Below are positions 1 to 12,888 of a stretch of DNA of 64,000 nucleotides, piece by piece; the first letter of the stretch is position 1, and each line of letters begins with the position of its first letter. The DNA is from Acinetobacter sp. ANC 4173 (GTDB lineage: Bacteria > Pseudomonadota > Gammaproteobacteria > Pseudomonadales > Moraxellaceae). Under the pieces are notes generated by a model, which saw only the letters and a program-made list of their open reading frames with translations, made no database searches and was not told the origin of the DNA. The stretch is from assembly GCF_004331255.1 (NCBI RefSeq), contig NZ_SJOF01000009.1, positions 1 to 64,000 of the forward strand. The letters are read 5' to 3'. The translations under genes and the position numbers were made by a program.

Positions 1-2786
<2,786 letters not shown>

Positions 2787-2796
2787 AGCCTTAAAG

Positions 2797-2872
2797 CCTC
2801 CCTTTTATAAAGGGCGGTTTGGAGGGATTTTATTAGAAAATCTCCCCTAACCCCTCTTTCAAAAAGAGGGGG
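2797..2872. repeat. CT-rich palindromic intergenic repeat
   Basis: Just after the leuS stop are nested inverted repeats. CCCTTT/AAAGGG (2800-2814) sits inside a CCTCC/GGAGG pair (2797-2825), followed by a perfect hairpin CCCCTCTTT-CAA-AAAGAGGGG at 2851-2871. A related element in the same orientation lies between pheS and pheT near 63824. This looks like a dispersed intergenic repeat family, not a plain terminator, since no T-run follows. Confidence 0.6.
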
Positions 2873-2900
2873 AAACGAGAAGGAATAAACAAAACCCAAA

Positions 2901-2929
2901 CAAAGCCCGTTTTAATTTAACAGGCTTTG
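2901..2929. terminator. Hairpin between leuS and lptE
   Basis: CAAAGCC and GGCTTTG form the base of a stem with a further GTT/AAC pair after one mismatch. There is no U-tract after it on the plus strand. It may be a weak terminator or attenuator between leuS and lptE. Confidence 0.35.
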
Positions 2930-2998
2930 CTACTAAAATCAGATCAGTCCAATCAATTTGTATTACCCTGCTGAGTCAGCATTTACAGAGGAAAACAC

Positions 2999-3523
2999 AT
3001 GCATTTAGGCAAACGTTTCGCAACTCTTATTTTAACTTGCGGTCTAGGTGCAGGTTTGGTGGGCTGTGGTTTTCATTTGAAAGGAACTCAACCTTCTGCG
3101 AATCCAGTAGCATATGCACAGATGAGTTTATCTTTGCCTAAAGACACGGAAAAATTAGAAGAAAAATTATCTATTTATTTAGGTGCTGCCAATGTTCAAC
3201 TCAGTAACAGCCCGAATGCTTACCGTTTACATGTGTATAGTTATACGCCTGTGCGCCAAGAGCTACGCGGTAAACTGATTGAAACCTTACTGCGTCTGAA
3301 TGTGACCTTCCGTATTGAAGATGCTCAGGGCAATCCTGTGACTGAAATGCGTACCGTGACTGCATCACGTAGCTACCAATATAATTTGGCAACGGTCAAC
3401 ACCGATGACCAAGAAGAAAAATTCTTAAAAGATGTACTTGTGGATGATGTCGCACAACAAATTGTGCGACAAATTTCATCAAACCGTTTACCTAAAGTTA
3501 CTACCACAACAACACAACCTTAA
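2999..3523 (+). CDS. lptE: LPS-assembly lipoprotein LptE
   Basis: LptE is the outer-membrane lipoprotein that plugs LptD and helps insert lipopolysaccharide or lipooligosaccharide into the outer leaflet. The 174-residue protein starts with a lipoprotein signal peptide ending in the lipobox LVGC, followed by GFHLKG, which is typical of LptE/RlpB. The rest fits the small alpha/beta LptE fold. An AGAGG ribosome site precedes the ATG. It lies 5 nt before holA, as in many gammaproteobacteria, which supports the call. The threonine-rich tail is a minor oddity. Confidence 0.93.
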   Translation: MHLGKRFATLILTCGLGAGLVGCGFHLKGTQPSANPVAYAQMSLSLPKDTEKLEEKLSIYLGAANVQLSNSPNAYRLHVYSYTPVRQELRGKLIETLLRLNVTFRIEDAQGNPVTEMRTVTASRSYQYNLATVNTDDQEEKFLKDVLVDDVAQQIVRQISSNRLPKVTTTTTQP

Positions 3524-3528
3524 TTGTT

Positions 3529-4518
3529 ATGAAACTCGACTATTTGCAGGCCCTTAAACGCATTGCTGAAGCACGTGGTGCATGGGTGCTGCATGGTCAA
3601 GAACCGCTGCTCGAACAGAATCTACTCGATGCCTTTCGTAAAAGCTGGCACGAACAAAATATTGAACGTCAACGCTATGACATATCCAATGTGAGTGATT
3701 GGAAAACAGTTTTCAATGCCTTGAACAGTTTGTCTTTATTCTCTACGCAACTCGCAATTGAGGTGCATGGCAACATCAAACCTGATGCCAATGGCATTAA
3801 ACTACTCACCCAATATCTGCAACACAATGAACAGAATTTATTGTTGATTGTCATGCCGAAGCAAGACAGCAACAGTTTAAAATCTGGCTTTTTTAAAGTG
3901 ATTGATGCCAATGGGGTAAATGTCAACTTAACTGCCCATTACCCACAAGATCGACAACGAATTTTGGCGGTTGAAGCGGAAAAACTCGGCATTGAATTGG
4001 CCAACAATGCATGGCAATCGCTTGAACAGCATCACGAGCATAATTTACTGGCAGCAAAAAACAGCCTAATGCGGGTCCGAGATACCTTTCCTGATTTAGC
4101 ACAAATTGGTATCGAACAACTGCTTGCCTGCCTGCAAGATCAGTCACGGTATAGCACCTTTGATTTAAGTGATGCCTTACTCGAAGGTAACTTTGCTCAA
4201 GCCGTGAAAATTTACCAATATCTTCTGGCTTCGGGCGAGCCGATGAGCTTGTTGCTGTGGAGCATCAGTAAGGAAATGCGTCTTTTGATGCAGCTTTTTG
4301 AACAACCACAAAATGCACTACAGCTCGGGATTTGGAAAACCAAAGTGAGTCTTTATCAACAAGCCTTACGCCGACTAAATCCGAAACAGTTTCTCACTTG
4401 GCCCACACTTTTATTAAGAATAGATGCATCCATTAAAGGTTTAAGTCAGGAAAACCCTGAACAACTGATCTTACAAGCCATCGGCATGCTTTGTGGTAAA
4501 AATTTATTTTTAAATTAA
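3529..4518 (+). CDS. holA: DNA polymerase III delta subunit
   Basis: HolA is the clamp-loader delta subunit; it opens the beta sliding clamp during replication. The 329-residue length and the opening (MKLDYLQALKR, then GAWVLHGQEPLL) match the HolA family, as does the leucine- and glutamine-rich C-terminal collar region. It starts 5 nt after the lptE stop and is almost certainly cotranscribed. In many relatives nadD follows; here the next gene is an opposite-strand hemerythrin. Confidence 0.93.
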   Translation: MKLDYLQALKRIAEARGAWVLHGQEPLLEQNLLDAFRKSWHEQNIERQRYDISNVSDWKTVFNALNSLSLFSTQLAIEVHGNIKPDANGIKLLTQYLQHNEQNLLLIVMPKQDSNSLKSGFFKVIDANGVNVNLTAHYPQDRQRILAVEAEKLGIELANNAWQSLEQHHEHNLLAAKNSLMRVRDTFPDLAQIGIEQLLACLQDQSRYSTFDLSDALLEGNFAQAVKIYQYLLASGEPMSLLLWSISKEMRLLMQLFEQPQNALQLGIWKTKVSLYQQALRRLNPKQFLTWPTLLLRIDASIKGLSQENPEQLILQAIGMLCGKNLFLN

Positions 4519-4547
4519 AAGCCAAAAATTCAGCCAAACTGATAGAT

Positions 4548-4997
4548 CTAGCTAAAGAAGCGTGCAAACCAGCTTTTGCCTTTTTTCTGCTCCTGAGTAC
4601 GTAAATAGTGCAACATATTGTCACGTACTGCATCCACATAATCCTGATCATCATGCTGAATATGGTTAATTAACCATTTAGACAATAGACGATGTAAATC
4701 ATGTTCAACCGATTCCCCTTCAGCAAAGCGTTGGCGACAATCATTCAAACGTTTGACGAATAATTCATGAATGCCTCGATGCGAGGGTAAATATTGATAA
4801 TTGACTTGCTTGAGCAAGTTTTCTTCAAAACTAAAATGCGATTGGGTATAGTCTATCAAATCATCTAACACCTCTCTAATTTGGTTGCGCTGCCCGCTTA
4901 TGCGGATCTGATCCAACGTATTAATATATTCCAGAATTTGTCGATGCTGATTGTCAATCACCTCAATCCCAATATTAAACTTTTCACTCCACTCCAT
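4548..4997 (-). CDS. Bacteriohemerythrin
   Basis: This is a small non-heme di-iron oxygen-binding protein, probably an oxygen or metal sensor or store in the cytoplasm. All seven expected iron ligands can be placed in the 149-residue protein: H18, H54, E58, H73, H77, H112 and D117, the last two in an HIxxxDxxY motif. The frame is open from a GTG at 5009, but the ATG at 4997 has GAGGG five bases upstream and is preferred. The C-terminus ends in a basic, aromatic tail (KKGKSWFARFFS) that could touch a membrane or partner. It stands alone between holA and macA. Confidence 0.9.
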   Translation of the reverse strand: MEWSEKFNIGIEVIDNQHRQILEYINTLDQIRISGQRNQIREVLDDLIDYTQSHFSFEENLLKQVNYQYLPSHRGIHELFVKRLNDCRQRFAEGESVEHDLHRLLSKWLINHIQHDDQDYVDAVRDNMLHYLRTQEQKKGKSWFARFFS

Positions 4998-5377
4998 GAT
5001 TTCCCTCACATTATTTTCATCAAGTTATTTTTTATTACAGCAACCCATTTAGGTTTTATCTTTAATCAAAAAAACCATATTTTTTTTATGGGATTAAATC
5101 TTATCTGCTTTTTAGTCCTAAATCTATAGAAAAAAAAAGTGTAAATTTTCAGTGGGGGAGCATTCATGTAAGCTGGTGATAAAACATAAAAATCTTATCG
5201 TTTAATGCAGCTTATAATCATCGATCATGCATCATTTAAGAATCATGACTAAAAAAGCGGATAGATTCCGCAAAATAGAGTAAAGAATAGTTATCATTTA
5301 CAAATTGATAGAAAATCCACGATTTATCCGCATTTCACTTTTATACTAGGCAGGATTATTTTTACTCCCTGACTCCT
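4998..5377. other. AT-rich spacer before macA
   Basis: No credible gene lies here. It should hold the promoters of the leftward hemerythrin gene and the rightward macAB operon. A TATACT at 5342-5347 is a possible -10 for macA, but no good -35 sits at the right distance. There is no clear Shine-Dalgarno site directly before macA. Confidence 0.4.
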
Positions 5378-6718
5378 ATGCCAAAAATAAAATCTTTTAG
5401 AATTATTATCGCACTGCTCTGTGTTGCTTTACTCGCTTATTTGGCTTGGAGCTATTTCAAACCCAAACAAGAACAACCGCAATATATTACCGAAAGCGTC
5501 ACACGCGGTGATCTTGAAAATACCGTATTGGCAACAGGAACTTTAGATGCCACCAAACTGATCAGTGTCGGTGCGCAGGTGTCAGGGCAAGTACAGAAAA
5601 TGTATGTGCAGTTAGGCGATGAAGTAAAACAAGGTCAACTGATTGCCCAGATTGATTCCACAACACAAGAAAATAGCTTTAAAACTGCTGAAGCCAACAT
5701 CAAAAATTTAGAAGCTCAGCGCTTACAACAAGAAGCCAATCTGAATGAGGCACAACTGGCCTATAAGCGTCAACAACAAATGTTTGCTCAAGATGCGACC
5801 TCTAAGGCGGAACTGGAGTCTGCGGAAGCAAGCTTTAAAACTGCACAAGCACAAATTAAAGCCATTGATGCGCAGATTGAATCTGCAAAAGTCACCAAAT
5901 CTACGGCGCAAACCAACATTGGTTATACTCGTATTCTGGCACCAACCGACGGAACAGTGGTTGCCATTGTGACGGAAGAAGGTCAAACGGTGAATGCGAA
6001 TCAAAGTGCACCAACCATAGTCAAAATTGCCAAATTACAAAATATGACCATTAAGGCACAGGTCAGTGAAGCCGACATTATGAAAGTCGAAAAAGGCCAA
6101 CAGGTCTACTTCACGACTTTGGGGGATGACAGTAAACGTTATGCCACCCTACGTCAGATTGAACCTGCACCCGACTCGATTAGTGATGACAGCAGCACCA
6201 GTACTTCAAGTTCATCAAGTACCGCAATTTACTATAATGCTTTATTTGATGTGCCAAACCATGATGGCAAACTACGCATTGATATGACCGCACAAGTGTA
6301 CATTGTGCTCGATTCTACACAGAATGCACTTTTGCTTCCTTCTTCAGCCATTTCTAATCGTCCTGTAAACAATAAGCAAAATAGTGCTGCCAAGGCACAA
6401 GCCGCATCCGCTGCTGAAAGCAAATCTGACACAGACCGTACACAAGCTCCTAAGCTTGAACGCCTGAATTTAACCGCTGCTCAGCAACAACTGATTAAAC
6501 AAGGTAAAGCGAGCTTAAGTGTCGTTCGTGTATTACAAGCCGATGGTTCAGCCCAATCGAAACAAGTCCTGATCGGAATTAATAACCGTGTGAATGCACA
6601 AGTTCTGGCAGGTCTAAAAGAAAATGATCAAGTGGTGATTGCAGACAGTTCTGATACCTCAGCAGCCTCAGCCAACAGCAGCAATAAACGTCGTAATGGT
6701 CCACCAATGGGAATGTAA
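5378..6718 (+). CDS. macA: MacA-type periplasmic adaptor of an ABC efflux pump
   Basis: This membrane-fusion protein links the MacB ABC transporter to an outer-membrane channel for export of macrolides, lipopeptides or similar compounds. The 446-residue protein has an N-terminal membrane anchor (residues about 8-25), a biotinyl-lipoyl domain ([20 protein letters not shown]), a long alpha hairpin (about 100-180) and beta-barrel domains. A serine-rich stretch at 268-283 and an alanine/serine-rich linker near 335-355 are low-complexity insertions. Its stop lies 2 nt before macB, so the two are translationally close. Confidence 0.92.
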   Translation: MPKIKSFRIIIALLCVALLAYLAWSYFKPKQEQPQYITESVTRGDLENTVLATGTLDATKLISVGAQVSGQVQKMYVQLGDEVKQGQLIAQIDSTTQENSFKTAEANIKNLEAQRLQQEANLNEAQLAYKRQQQMFAQDATSKAELESAEASFKTAQAQIKAIDAQIESAKVTKSTAQTNIGYTRILAPTDGTVVAIVTEEGQTVNANQSAPTIVKIAKLQNMTIKAQVSEADIMKVEKGQQVYFTTLGDDSKRYATLRQIEPAPDSISDDSSTSTSSSSSTAIYYNALFDVPNHDGKLRIDMTAQVYIVLDSTQNALLLPSSAISNRPVNNKQNSAAKAQAASAAESKSDTDRTQAPKLERLNLTAAQQQLIKQGKASLSVVRVLQADGSAQSKQVLIGINNRVNAQVLAGLKENDQVVIADSSDTSAASANSSNKRRNGPPMGM

Positions 6719-6720
6719 GC

Positions 6721-8712
6721 ATGACAAAAAAAGCCTTGCTTGAAGTCAGCAATTTGGTACGAGAATTCCCTGCTGGTGAAAGTACTGTTCAAATTCTCAA
6801 AGGGATTGATCTGACCATTTACGAAGGCGAACTGGTTGCGATTGTCGGTCAATCGGGTTCGGGTAAATCGACCTTAATGAATATTTTGGGTTGTCTAGAT
6901 CGTCCTACCTCTGGCAGCTATCTGGTCAAAGGCAGAGAAACTGGGCAACTCGAACCCGATCAACTGGCTGAACTACGTCGTGAGTATTTCGGATTCATTT
7001 TTCAGCGCTACCATTTACTCGGTGATTTAACCGCTGAAGGGAATGTTGAAGTTCCTGCCATTTATGCGGGCATCACACCGTATGCACGTAAACAACGGGC
7101 AACTGCTCTACTCACGGAACTTGGACTGGGCAATAAAACCCAGAACCGTCCGAGTCAGCTCTCGGGGGGGCAGCAACAGCGGGTATCTATTGCACGCGCG
7201 CTGATGAATGGTGGCGATGTGATTCTTGCCGATGAACCTACAGGGGCTTTAGACTCACACAGCGGTGTTGAAGTCATGCGCATTCTGCGTGAATTAAATG
7301 CGGCGGGACACACCATTATTTTGGTCACACATGATATGCAAGTGGCTAAAAATGCCTCGCGGATTATTGAAATCAGTGATGGACAAATTATTGCCGATCG
7401 CGTAAATCAGCCTGAACATGATACTGAATTACATCATGATCCTGATGCTGAAACTGCAATTTCAGCACAGCAAGAAAAAAATAAAAGTGTTTCGGCATGG
7501 CGCTCCCTGCTCGATCGCCTAGGTGAAGCCTTCCGTATGGCGATCCTGTCCATGAATGCACATCGTATGCGCACCTTTCTGACCATGCTCGGGATTATTA
7601 TCGGGATTGCCTCGGTCGTGACTGTAGTGGCTTTAGGCAATGGCTCTCAAAAACAAATTTTAAGTAATATTAGTAGCTTAGGAACAAATACCATTACGGT
7701 CTTCCAAGGTCGAGGTTTTGGTGACAATTCCAAAACTGCCAATTTTAAAACCTTGGTGCCCAGTGATGCCGACGCGCTTGCCACCCAACCGTATGTCAGT
7801 GCGGTCAGTCCCATGGTGAGTTCATCGAAAACCATTCGCTATCAACAAAATGAAGCCAGTGCCACCATTAATGGTGTCGGGGGTGATTATTTCACCGTCA
7901 AAGGTCTCACTTTCAAAAATGGGCAAACCTTTGATCAACGGAGTGTGCGTGACCGTACCCAAGATGTCGTGATTGACACCAATACCCAAAAGCAATTTTT
8001 TAGTGATGGTAGTAATCCGATTGGACAAGTGATCTTACTCGGTAGTGTACCTGGGCGGATTATTGGTATCGTGGAACCTCAAACCAGTGCCATGGGTTCC
8101 GATGACACCCTAAACGTATATATGCCTTACACCACGGTCATGAGCCGTATGCTGGGTCAGACAAACGTGCGTAATATCATTGTGCAAATTAATGATCAAT
8201 ACTCCACCAGCGCAGCTGAAAATGCAATTGTGAACTTATTGACCTTGCGTCATGGTCAACAAGATATCTTTACCATGAACAGTGACAGTATTCGTCAAAC
8301 CATTGAAAAAACCACCAGTACCATGACCTTATTGGTTTCTGCTATTGCCGTGATTTCATTGGTGGTTGGCGGAATTGGCGTCATGAATATTATGTTGGTC
8401 TCGGTCACCGAACGGACGCAAGAAATTGGCGTACGGATGGCAGTGGGTGCACGTCAGAGCGATATTTTACAACAGTTTTTAATTGAAGCTATTTTAGTCT
8501 GCTTAATTGGCGGGGTCTTGGGGGTATTACTTTCTCTTGGCTTAGGTCAAATCATTCAAAAATTTGCAGGTGGTAATTTTGGGGTTGCCTATTCAACCAC
8601 CTCGATTATTGCCGCATTTGTGTGCTCGACGTTAATTGGTGTGGTGTTTGGTTTCTTACCTGCAAAAAGTGCAGCCAAACTCGACCCTGTTGCAGCACTT
8701 GCTAGAGAATAA
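6721..8712 (+). CDS. macB: MacB-type ABC transporter, ATPase-permease fusion
   Basis: MacB couples ATP hydrolysis to periplasmic conformational change, driving substrates through MacA and an outer-membrane factor. The 663-residue protein has an N-terminal ABC domain with Walker [10 protein letters not shown] (43-51), signature [12 protein letters not shown] and Walker [13 protein letters not shown]. One membrane helix follows, then a large periplasmic domain and three C-terminal helices with the FtsX-like motif [20 protein letters not shown]. Length and order match the family. It is the central gene of a complete three-gene efflux operon. Confidence 0.95.
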   Translation: MTKKALLEVSNLVREFPAGESTVQILKGIDLTIYEGELVAIVGQSGSGKSTLMNILGCLDRPTSGSYLVKGRETGQLEPDQLAELRREYFGFIFQRYHLLGDLTAEGNVEVPAIYAGITPYARKQRATALLTELGLGNKTQNRPSQLSGGQQQRVSIARALMNGGDVILADEPTGALDSHSGVEVMRILRELNAAGHTIILVTHDMQVAKNASRIIEISDGQIIADRVNQPEHDTELHHDPDAETAISAQQEKNKSVSAWRSLLDRLGEAFRMAILSMNAHRMRTFLTMLGIIIGIASVVTVVALGNGSQKQILSNISSLGTNTITVFQGRGFGDNSKTANFKTLVPSDADALATQPYVSAVSPMVSSSKTIRYQQNEASATINGVGGDYFTVKGLTFKNGQTFDQRSVRDRTQDVVIDTNTQKQFFSDGSNPIGQVILLGSVPGRIIGIVEPQTSAMGSDDTLNVYMPYTTVMSRMLGQTNVRNIIVQINDQYSTSAAENAIVNLLTLRHGQQDIFTMNSDSIRQTIEKTTSTMTLLVSAIAVISLVVGGIGVMNIMLVSVTERTQEIGVRMAVGARQSDILQQFLIEAILVCLIGGVLGVLLSLGLGQIIQKFAGGNFGVAYSTTSIIAAFVCSTLIGVVFGFLPAKSAAKLDPVAALARE

Positions 8713-8721
8713 GGACAAATT

Positions 8722-10128
8722 ATGCAGTTTTCATTTACACGTCTGTGTACGGCAATGCTACTCGGTAGTACTTTAGTGGGTTGTGCGGCTGTGGTTAAAA
8801 CACCTTATCAAGCACCCAGTGTACAAACGCCTGCTCAGTTCCAATATGGTCATGCGACTGCACAACAACGACAATCATCCGTCTATGCCGATCAATGGTG
8901 GACATTGTTTGGCGATGCGCAACTGAATCAACTGATTGATGCCGTATTAGCAAAAAATACCGACTTGGCTGTTGCAGGTATGACCTTAAAACAAGCACGC
9001 TTGCAAGCAGATTTAACTGCGAATCAGCAAAAACCGCGCATCAATTCCACAGTTTCTACTGGACATCAATTCGACTTAAATTCTGGTGATGACAACTCTA
9101 GCGGGCTATCTTTAGGTGCAGGGCTCAGTTATGAGTTGGATTTATTTGGTAAATTAGCACGACAAACCGAAGCTAAAAAATGGGAAGCACTGGCGACTGA
9201 ACAGGATTTGCAAGCCACGGCACAAAGCCTGATTGGCACCACAGCCAAACTGTATTGGCAATTGGCGTATTATCATGAAAGCCGTAGTACTGCACAGCAA
9301 AGTCTTGCGACGTCGCAAAAGCTGTATGATTTAGTCAAAGTACAGTATCAAGCAGGTGCTGTTTCTGGTTTAGAACTGACCCAAGCCGAGCAATCAGTAC
9401 AAAGTCAGAAAGCCAGTCTCAGTCAAATTCAGCAAAACTTAGTCGAGACACGTACTGCGCTGGCTGTCCTGCTGCATATGCCTGTACAACAACTGAATAT
9501 TCAGGAACCACAGCGTTTGCCACAACTGGCTTTACCGACCATTGCAGCAGGCTTACCTGCCGATATCCTGTCACGTCGACCAGATTTAAAAGCAGCTGAA
9601 TTACGCCTGCGTGAGAGTCTGGCCACCAAAGATGCCACCACTGCGAGCTATTATCCTTCCATCAGCTTAACTGGAAATTTAGGCAGCAGTAGTACCTCTT
9701 TAACGCAACTTTTGCGTAATCCTGCCCTGACTTTAGGTGCCAGTTTAAGTCTGCCATTTTTGCAATATAACGATATGAAAAAAGATATGGCGATTAGTCA
9801 ATTGGACTATGAAAAAGCCATTGTGCAATATCGTCAGAGCTTATATCAGGCCTTTGGCGATGTTGAAAATGCCTTGTCTGCACGCAGTGAACTGGATCAA
9901 CAAGTCAAGCTACAACAGCGTAATTTAGAACTGGCAGAAAAAGCCGAACGCTTAACTGATGTGCGTTATCGTTATGGTGCGGTGGCCTTGAAGAATTTAC
10001 TGGATCAACAAGAAACCACGCGTAGTGCCCGTTTGACTTTGGTTAATACCAAACAAAGTCAATACAACGCCTATGTCACGCTGATGCAGGCTTTAGGTGG
10101 GAGTCCTATTCAACAATTACCTGAATAA
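8722..10128 (+). CDS. Outer-membrane factor lipoprotein, NodT/OprM type
   Basis: This TolC-fold channel completes the MacAB tripartite pump. The 468-residue precursor has a lipoprotein signal peptide with lipobox LVGC, then two OEP repeats. The conserved LPADILSRRPDLKAAE segment and SLPFLQYNDMKK are typical of NodT/OprM-family factors. AAGGA precedes the ATG, and the gene starts 9 nt after macB. Its last 112 nt are part of a 146-bp tandem duplication whose second copy lies outside the reading frame, so the protein itself is intact. Confidence 0.93.
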   Translation: MQFSFTRLCTAMLLGSTLVGCAAVVKTPYQAPSVQTPAQFQYGHATAQQRQSSVYADQWWTLFGDAQLNQLIDAVLAKNTDLAVAGMTLKQARLQADLTANQQKPRINSTVSTGHQFDLNSGDDNSSGLSLGAGLSYELDLFGKLARQTEAKKWEALATEQDLQATAQSLIGTTAKLYWQLAYYHESRSTAQQSLATSQKLYDLVKVQYQAGAVSGLELTQAEQSVQSQKASLSQIQQNLVETRTALAVLLHMPVQQLNIQEPQRLPQLALPTIAAGLPADILSRRPDLKAAELRLRESLATKDATTASYYPSISLTGNLGSSSTSLTQLLRNPALTLGASLSLPFLQYNDMKKDMAISQLDYEKAIVQYRQSLYQAFGDVENALSARSELDQQVKLQQRNLELAEKAERLTDVRYRYGAVALKNLLDQQETTRSARLTLVNTKQSQYNAYVTLMQALGGSPIQQLPE

Positions 10129-10162
10129 ATGAAATTTAAAGACATAAAAAAACGGCACTTCA
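10017..10162. repeat. 146-bp tandem duplication, copy 1
   Basis: This copy covers the last codons of the outer-membrane-factor gene, its stop and the first half of the terminator hairpin. By eye it matches copy 2 at every base. The flanks differ (C before copy 1; A versus C after the units), so the unit is exactly 146 bp. Confidence 0.97.
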
Positions 10163-10308
10163 CACGCGTAGTGCCCGTTTGACTTTGGTTAATACCAAAC
10201 AAAGTCAATACAACGCCTATGTCACGCTGATGCAGGCTTTAGGTGGGAGTCCTATTCAACAATTACCTGAATAAATGAAATTTAAAGACATAAAAAAACG
10301 GCACTTCA
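10163..10308. repeat. 146-bp tandem duplication, copy 2
   Basis: Copy 2 is non-coding: it repeats the 3' end of the outer-membrane-factor gene without a start. It restores an intact terminator at its right edge. In copy 1 the same left arm now faces AGTGCC from the start of copy 2, leaving a weaker hairpin with a 10-nt loop. Confidence 0.97.
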
Positions 10309-10321
10309 AGTGCCATTTTTT
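10292..10321. terminator. Bidirectional terminator, efflux operon / fabI
   Basis: GGCACT-TCA-AGTGCC is flanked by an A-run on the left and a T-run on the right, so it can end both the rightward efflux operon and leftward fabI. Confidence 0.85.
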
Positions 10322-10335
10322 TATCGCCGAAGCAA

Positions 10336-11139
10336 TCAGTCATCACCCATCATATCAGGGCTCATACCAACCGTATTGAAACCAGCATCTACATACATGA
10401 TTTCACCAGTAATCCCGTTTGCCCAAGGTGAGCAAAGGAACAATGCTGCATTACCCACATCTTCAATGGTCACATTGCGTTTAAGTGGTGAAATTTTTTC
10501 ATTGGCATCTAACATCTTACGGAATGATTTAATGCCTGAAGCCGCTAAAGTACGGATTGGACCCGCTGAAATTGCGTTAACGCGAATACCTTCAGCACCC
10601 AAGCTAGACGCCAAGTAGCGTACGCCTGCTTCTAAAGATGCTTTTGCCATACCCATCACGTTGTAATTCGGCATAACACGCTCAGAACCTTGGTAAGTCA
10701 AGGTCAATAGACAGCCCTGACGTGCCAATAGCAATGGCTTTGCTGCACGTGCCATCGCAATAAAGCTATATGCACTGATGTCATGTGCAATACTGAAACC
10801 TTCACGATCGGTAACATCGGTGAAGTCGCCATCTAAAGTATGTGCAGGTGCAAAACCGATAGAGTGAACTACACCATCTAGACCATCCCAGTGTTTCGCC
10901 AATTCAACGAATGCTTGGTCAATTTCTGCATCCACAGCAACATCACAAGGAAATACCAATGTTGAGCCAAATTGCGCCGCAAATTCATCAACACGCTTTT
11001 TAAGTTTCTCATTCGGATAGGTAAATGCCAGTTCCGCACCTTCACGATGCAATGCTTGAGCAATACCAAATGCAATCGACAACTTACTTGCAATACCTGC
11101 AATCAGAAAGCGTTTTCCCGCTAGTAGTCCGTGTGACAT
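10336..11139 (-). CDS. fabI: Enoyl-ACP reductase (NADH), FabI
   Basis: FabI reduces trans-2-enoyl-ACP in the last step of each fatty-acid elongation cycle and is the known target of triclosan. The 267-residue short-chain reductase has the divergent FabI cofactor loop GIASKLSIA and catalytic residues at Y149, Y159 and K166, spaced as in E. coli FabI (Y146, Y156, K163). The SSF-type end (AGFNTVGM) is also normal. The gene is monocistronic, convergent with the efflux operon. Confidence 0.96.
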   Translation of the reverse strand: MSHGLLAGKRFLIAGIASKLSIAFGIAQALHREGAELAFTYPNEKLKKRVDEFAAQFGSTLVFPCDVAVDAEIDQAFVELAKHWDGLDGVVHSIGFAPAHTLDGDFTDVTDREGFSIAHDISAYSFIAMARAAKPLLLARQGCLLTLTYQGSERVMPNYNVMGMAKASLEAGVRYLASSLGAEGIRVNAISAGPIRTLAASGIKSFRKMLDANEKISPLKRNVTIEDVGNAALFLCSPWANGITGEIMYVDAGFNTVGMSPDMMGDD

Positions 11140-11242
11140 GTGAATCTCACTTAAAATAATTTAGGATGAATAATGCCAAGTCTGGCATCAGAACAAAATT
11201 GCAAAATGCGCCTTTTTTTCAGCAAATCACAGATTCATAACA

Positions 11243-11268
11243 ATTCACCCTGCCAAAGCAGGGTGAAT
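11243..11268 (-). terminator. Hairpin after the BaxI/YccA gene
   Basis: An 11-bp perfect stem ATTCACCCTGC/GCAGGGTGAAT with a CAAA loop lies just past the stop of the leftward membrane-protein gene. The T-tract is poor, so termination may be partial. Confidence 0.55.
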
Positions 11269-11302
11269 ATGAATTGAACTAAAAAATATTAACCCACATT
11301 AA

Positions 11303-12037
11303 TTAGTCATCGCCTTGAATCAGACTCAATAAGCGCATGAATGAGTAATACATCCAGACCAAAGTCGCCAATAACGCAATCGCAGATAACCATTCCATAG
11401 ACTTTGGTGCATGTTGGGCTGCACTGCTTTCAATCAAGTCAAAATCAAGAATGAGATTTAAAGATGCAATCACCGCCACAAAAGCAGCAAAACCAATGCC
11501 TAACCAGTTACTTTCAAAGATATACGGCACACTTGAACCAAAGGCTAAACGCATGGTGAGTTGCACCACAAACACGATTGCAATGGCAATGCTGGCAGAA
11601 AGTACAACCGATTTAAATTTTTCTGTGGCACGCACAATTTGTAAACGATACAAAGTAAACATCACCAAGGTCGTCACAAAAGTTGCCAATAATGCCTGCA
11701 ATGGTACGCCGGGGAATTTCAATTGGAAAATAACCGAGACACCACCTAAAAAAGCACCTTCAAAAAACGCATAGGGAATGGCGAGAATTTTCGCGGTATC
11801 AGGTTTAAATGTGGTGATCAGTGCCAAAATAAATCCACCAATCGCACCGACAACCGCAGCGCTATAGGCAATGGAAATATTTAGGGTCATAAAACTGTAG
11901 AAGAAAATACCTAAACCCAGCACCGCGGCAATTAAAGTCAACAATACAGACTTTTGAATCGCACCTTGCACGGTCATCGGCTGGCTGTAATCTGCGTAAA
12001 CTTCGACGCGATTGAGTATGGGATTATTACTTTGCAT
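11303..12037 (-). CDS. Bax inhibitor-1/YccA-family membrane protein
   Basis: This is a 244-residue inner-membrane protein with about seven hydrophobic segments after a short polar N-terminus. The segment IPYAFFEGAFLGGVS matches the conserved second half of the BaxI_1 family. Family members are thought to be pH-sensitive calcium leak channels or modulators of membrane proteolysis; no function can be assigned from sequence here. It sits alone between fabI and orn. Confidence 0.8.
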   Translation of the reverse strand: MQSNNPILNRVEVYADYSQPMTVQGAIQKSVLLTLIAAVLGLGIFFYSFMTLNISIAYSAAVVGAIGGFILALITTFKPDTAKILAIPYAFFEGAFLGGVSVIFQLKFPGVPLQALLATFVTTLVMFTLYRLQIVRATEKFKSVVLSASIAIAIVFVVQLTMRLAFGSSVPYIFESNWLGIGFAAFVAVIASLNLILDFDLIESSAAQHAPKSMEWLSAIALLATLVWMYYSFMRLLSLIQGDD

Positions 12038-12168
12038 ATTTAAACTCTTTTTTATAATTTAAAATGAATAAAAACAAAAACTTGTACTTTACTTTAGATC
12101 AACTTAAAGCCGTACACCCTCTAGCTTGATGTAGAAAATATAACCTAAAAATATGACAGACTAAAATA

Positions 12169-12193
12169 AAAATGGGGTTTAACACCCCATTTT
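12169..12193 (-). terminator. Terminator of orn
   Basis: AAAATGGGGT/ACCCCATTTT forms a 10-bp stem with a short loop. Read leftward it follows the orn stop and runs into a T-rich tail. Confidence 0.85.
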
Positions 12194-12207
12194 CAGCCAA
12201 TATCGAT

Positions 12208-12765
12208 TTAGTCTTTATTCATGATAAAGAAGTATTCACGATAATATTTTAGTTCTGCAATCGAATCGCGAATATCATCCATGGCTAAATGTGAGGCATT
12301 TTTCTTTAGCCCACTCATAATTTCTGGGCGCCAACGCTTTGCCAACTCTTTCACTGAAGATACATCCAAGTTACGGTAATGGAAGTATTGTTCCATTTCA
12401 GGCATTAAACGATGTAAAAAACGGCGATCCTGACAAATCGAGTTACCACACATTGGCGAGCTCTTTGGATTGACCCATTTTTTTAAGAACTCAATGGTTT
12501 GCTGCTCAGCATCTCGTGCTGTCAATTTACTACGACGCACACGTTCAATCAGACCCGACTGACCATGTTGACGGGTATTCCACTCATCCATGGCATTCAG
12601 GATTAAATCCGATTGATGCACAGCCAATACTGGACCTTCCGCCAAAATATTCAAATGATCATCGGTCACAATCGTTGCAACTTCAATAATTTGGTCGTTA
12701 TCGGTATCTAGACCTGTCATTTCAAGGTCAATCCAGATCAGGCGAGTATCAGGCGTGCTGCTCAT
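12208..12765 (-). CDS. orn: Oligoribonuclease
   Basis: Orn is the essential 3'-5' exoribonuclease that clears the shortest RNAs, including pGpG from cyclic-di-GMP turnover. The 185-residue protein opens with the DEDDh motif I signature [10 protein letters not shown], and ends with the motif III region [14 protein letters not shown]. Length and sequence match gammaproteobacterial Orn. It is divergent from rsgA, as orn and rsgA are in many gammaproteobacteria including E. coli. Confidence 0.96.
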   Translation of the reverse strand: MSSTPDTRLIWIDLEMTGLDTDNDQIIEVATIVTDDHLNILAEGPVLAVHQSDLILNAMDEWNTRQHGQSGLIERVRRSKLTARDAEQQTIEFLKKWVNPKSSPMCGNSICQDRRFLHRLMPEMEQYFHYRNLDVSSVKELAKRWRPEIMSGLKKNASHLAMDDIRDSIAELKYYREYFFIMNKD

Positions 12766-12888
12766 AAATGTGCAATCTTATTGGCTGTAAAAACATTTAT
12801 AGTAGCAAATTAATACCCTGAATGCTGTAATTCATCCCCCGCTTCATGCTATTTTTGCCATCTTGAATTCATGGTTTTTAGGATATGA

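Noticed and set aside
10140..10175. The hairpin at the junction of the two 146-bp copies as a second terminator
   Set aside because: GGCACT/AGTGCC can still pair but has a 10-nt loop and no proper T-run, so it is treated as a by-product of the duplication.
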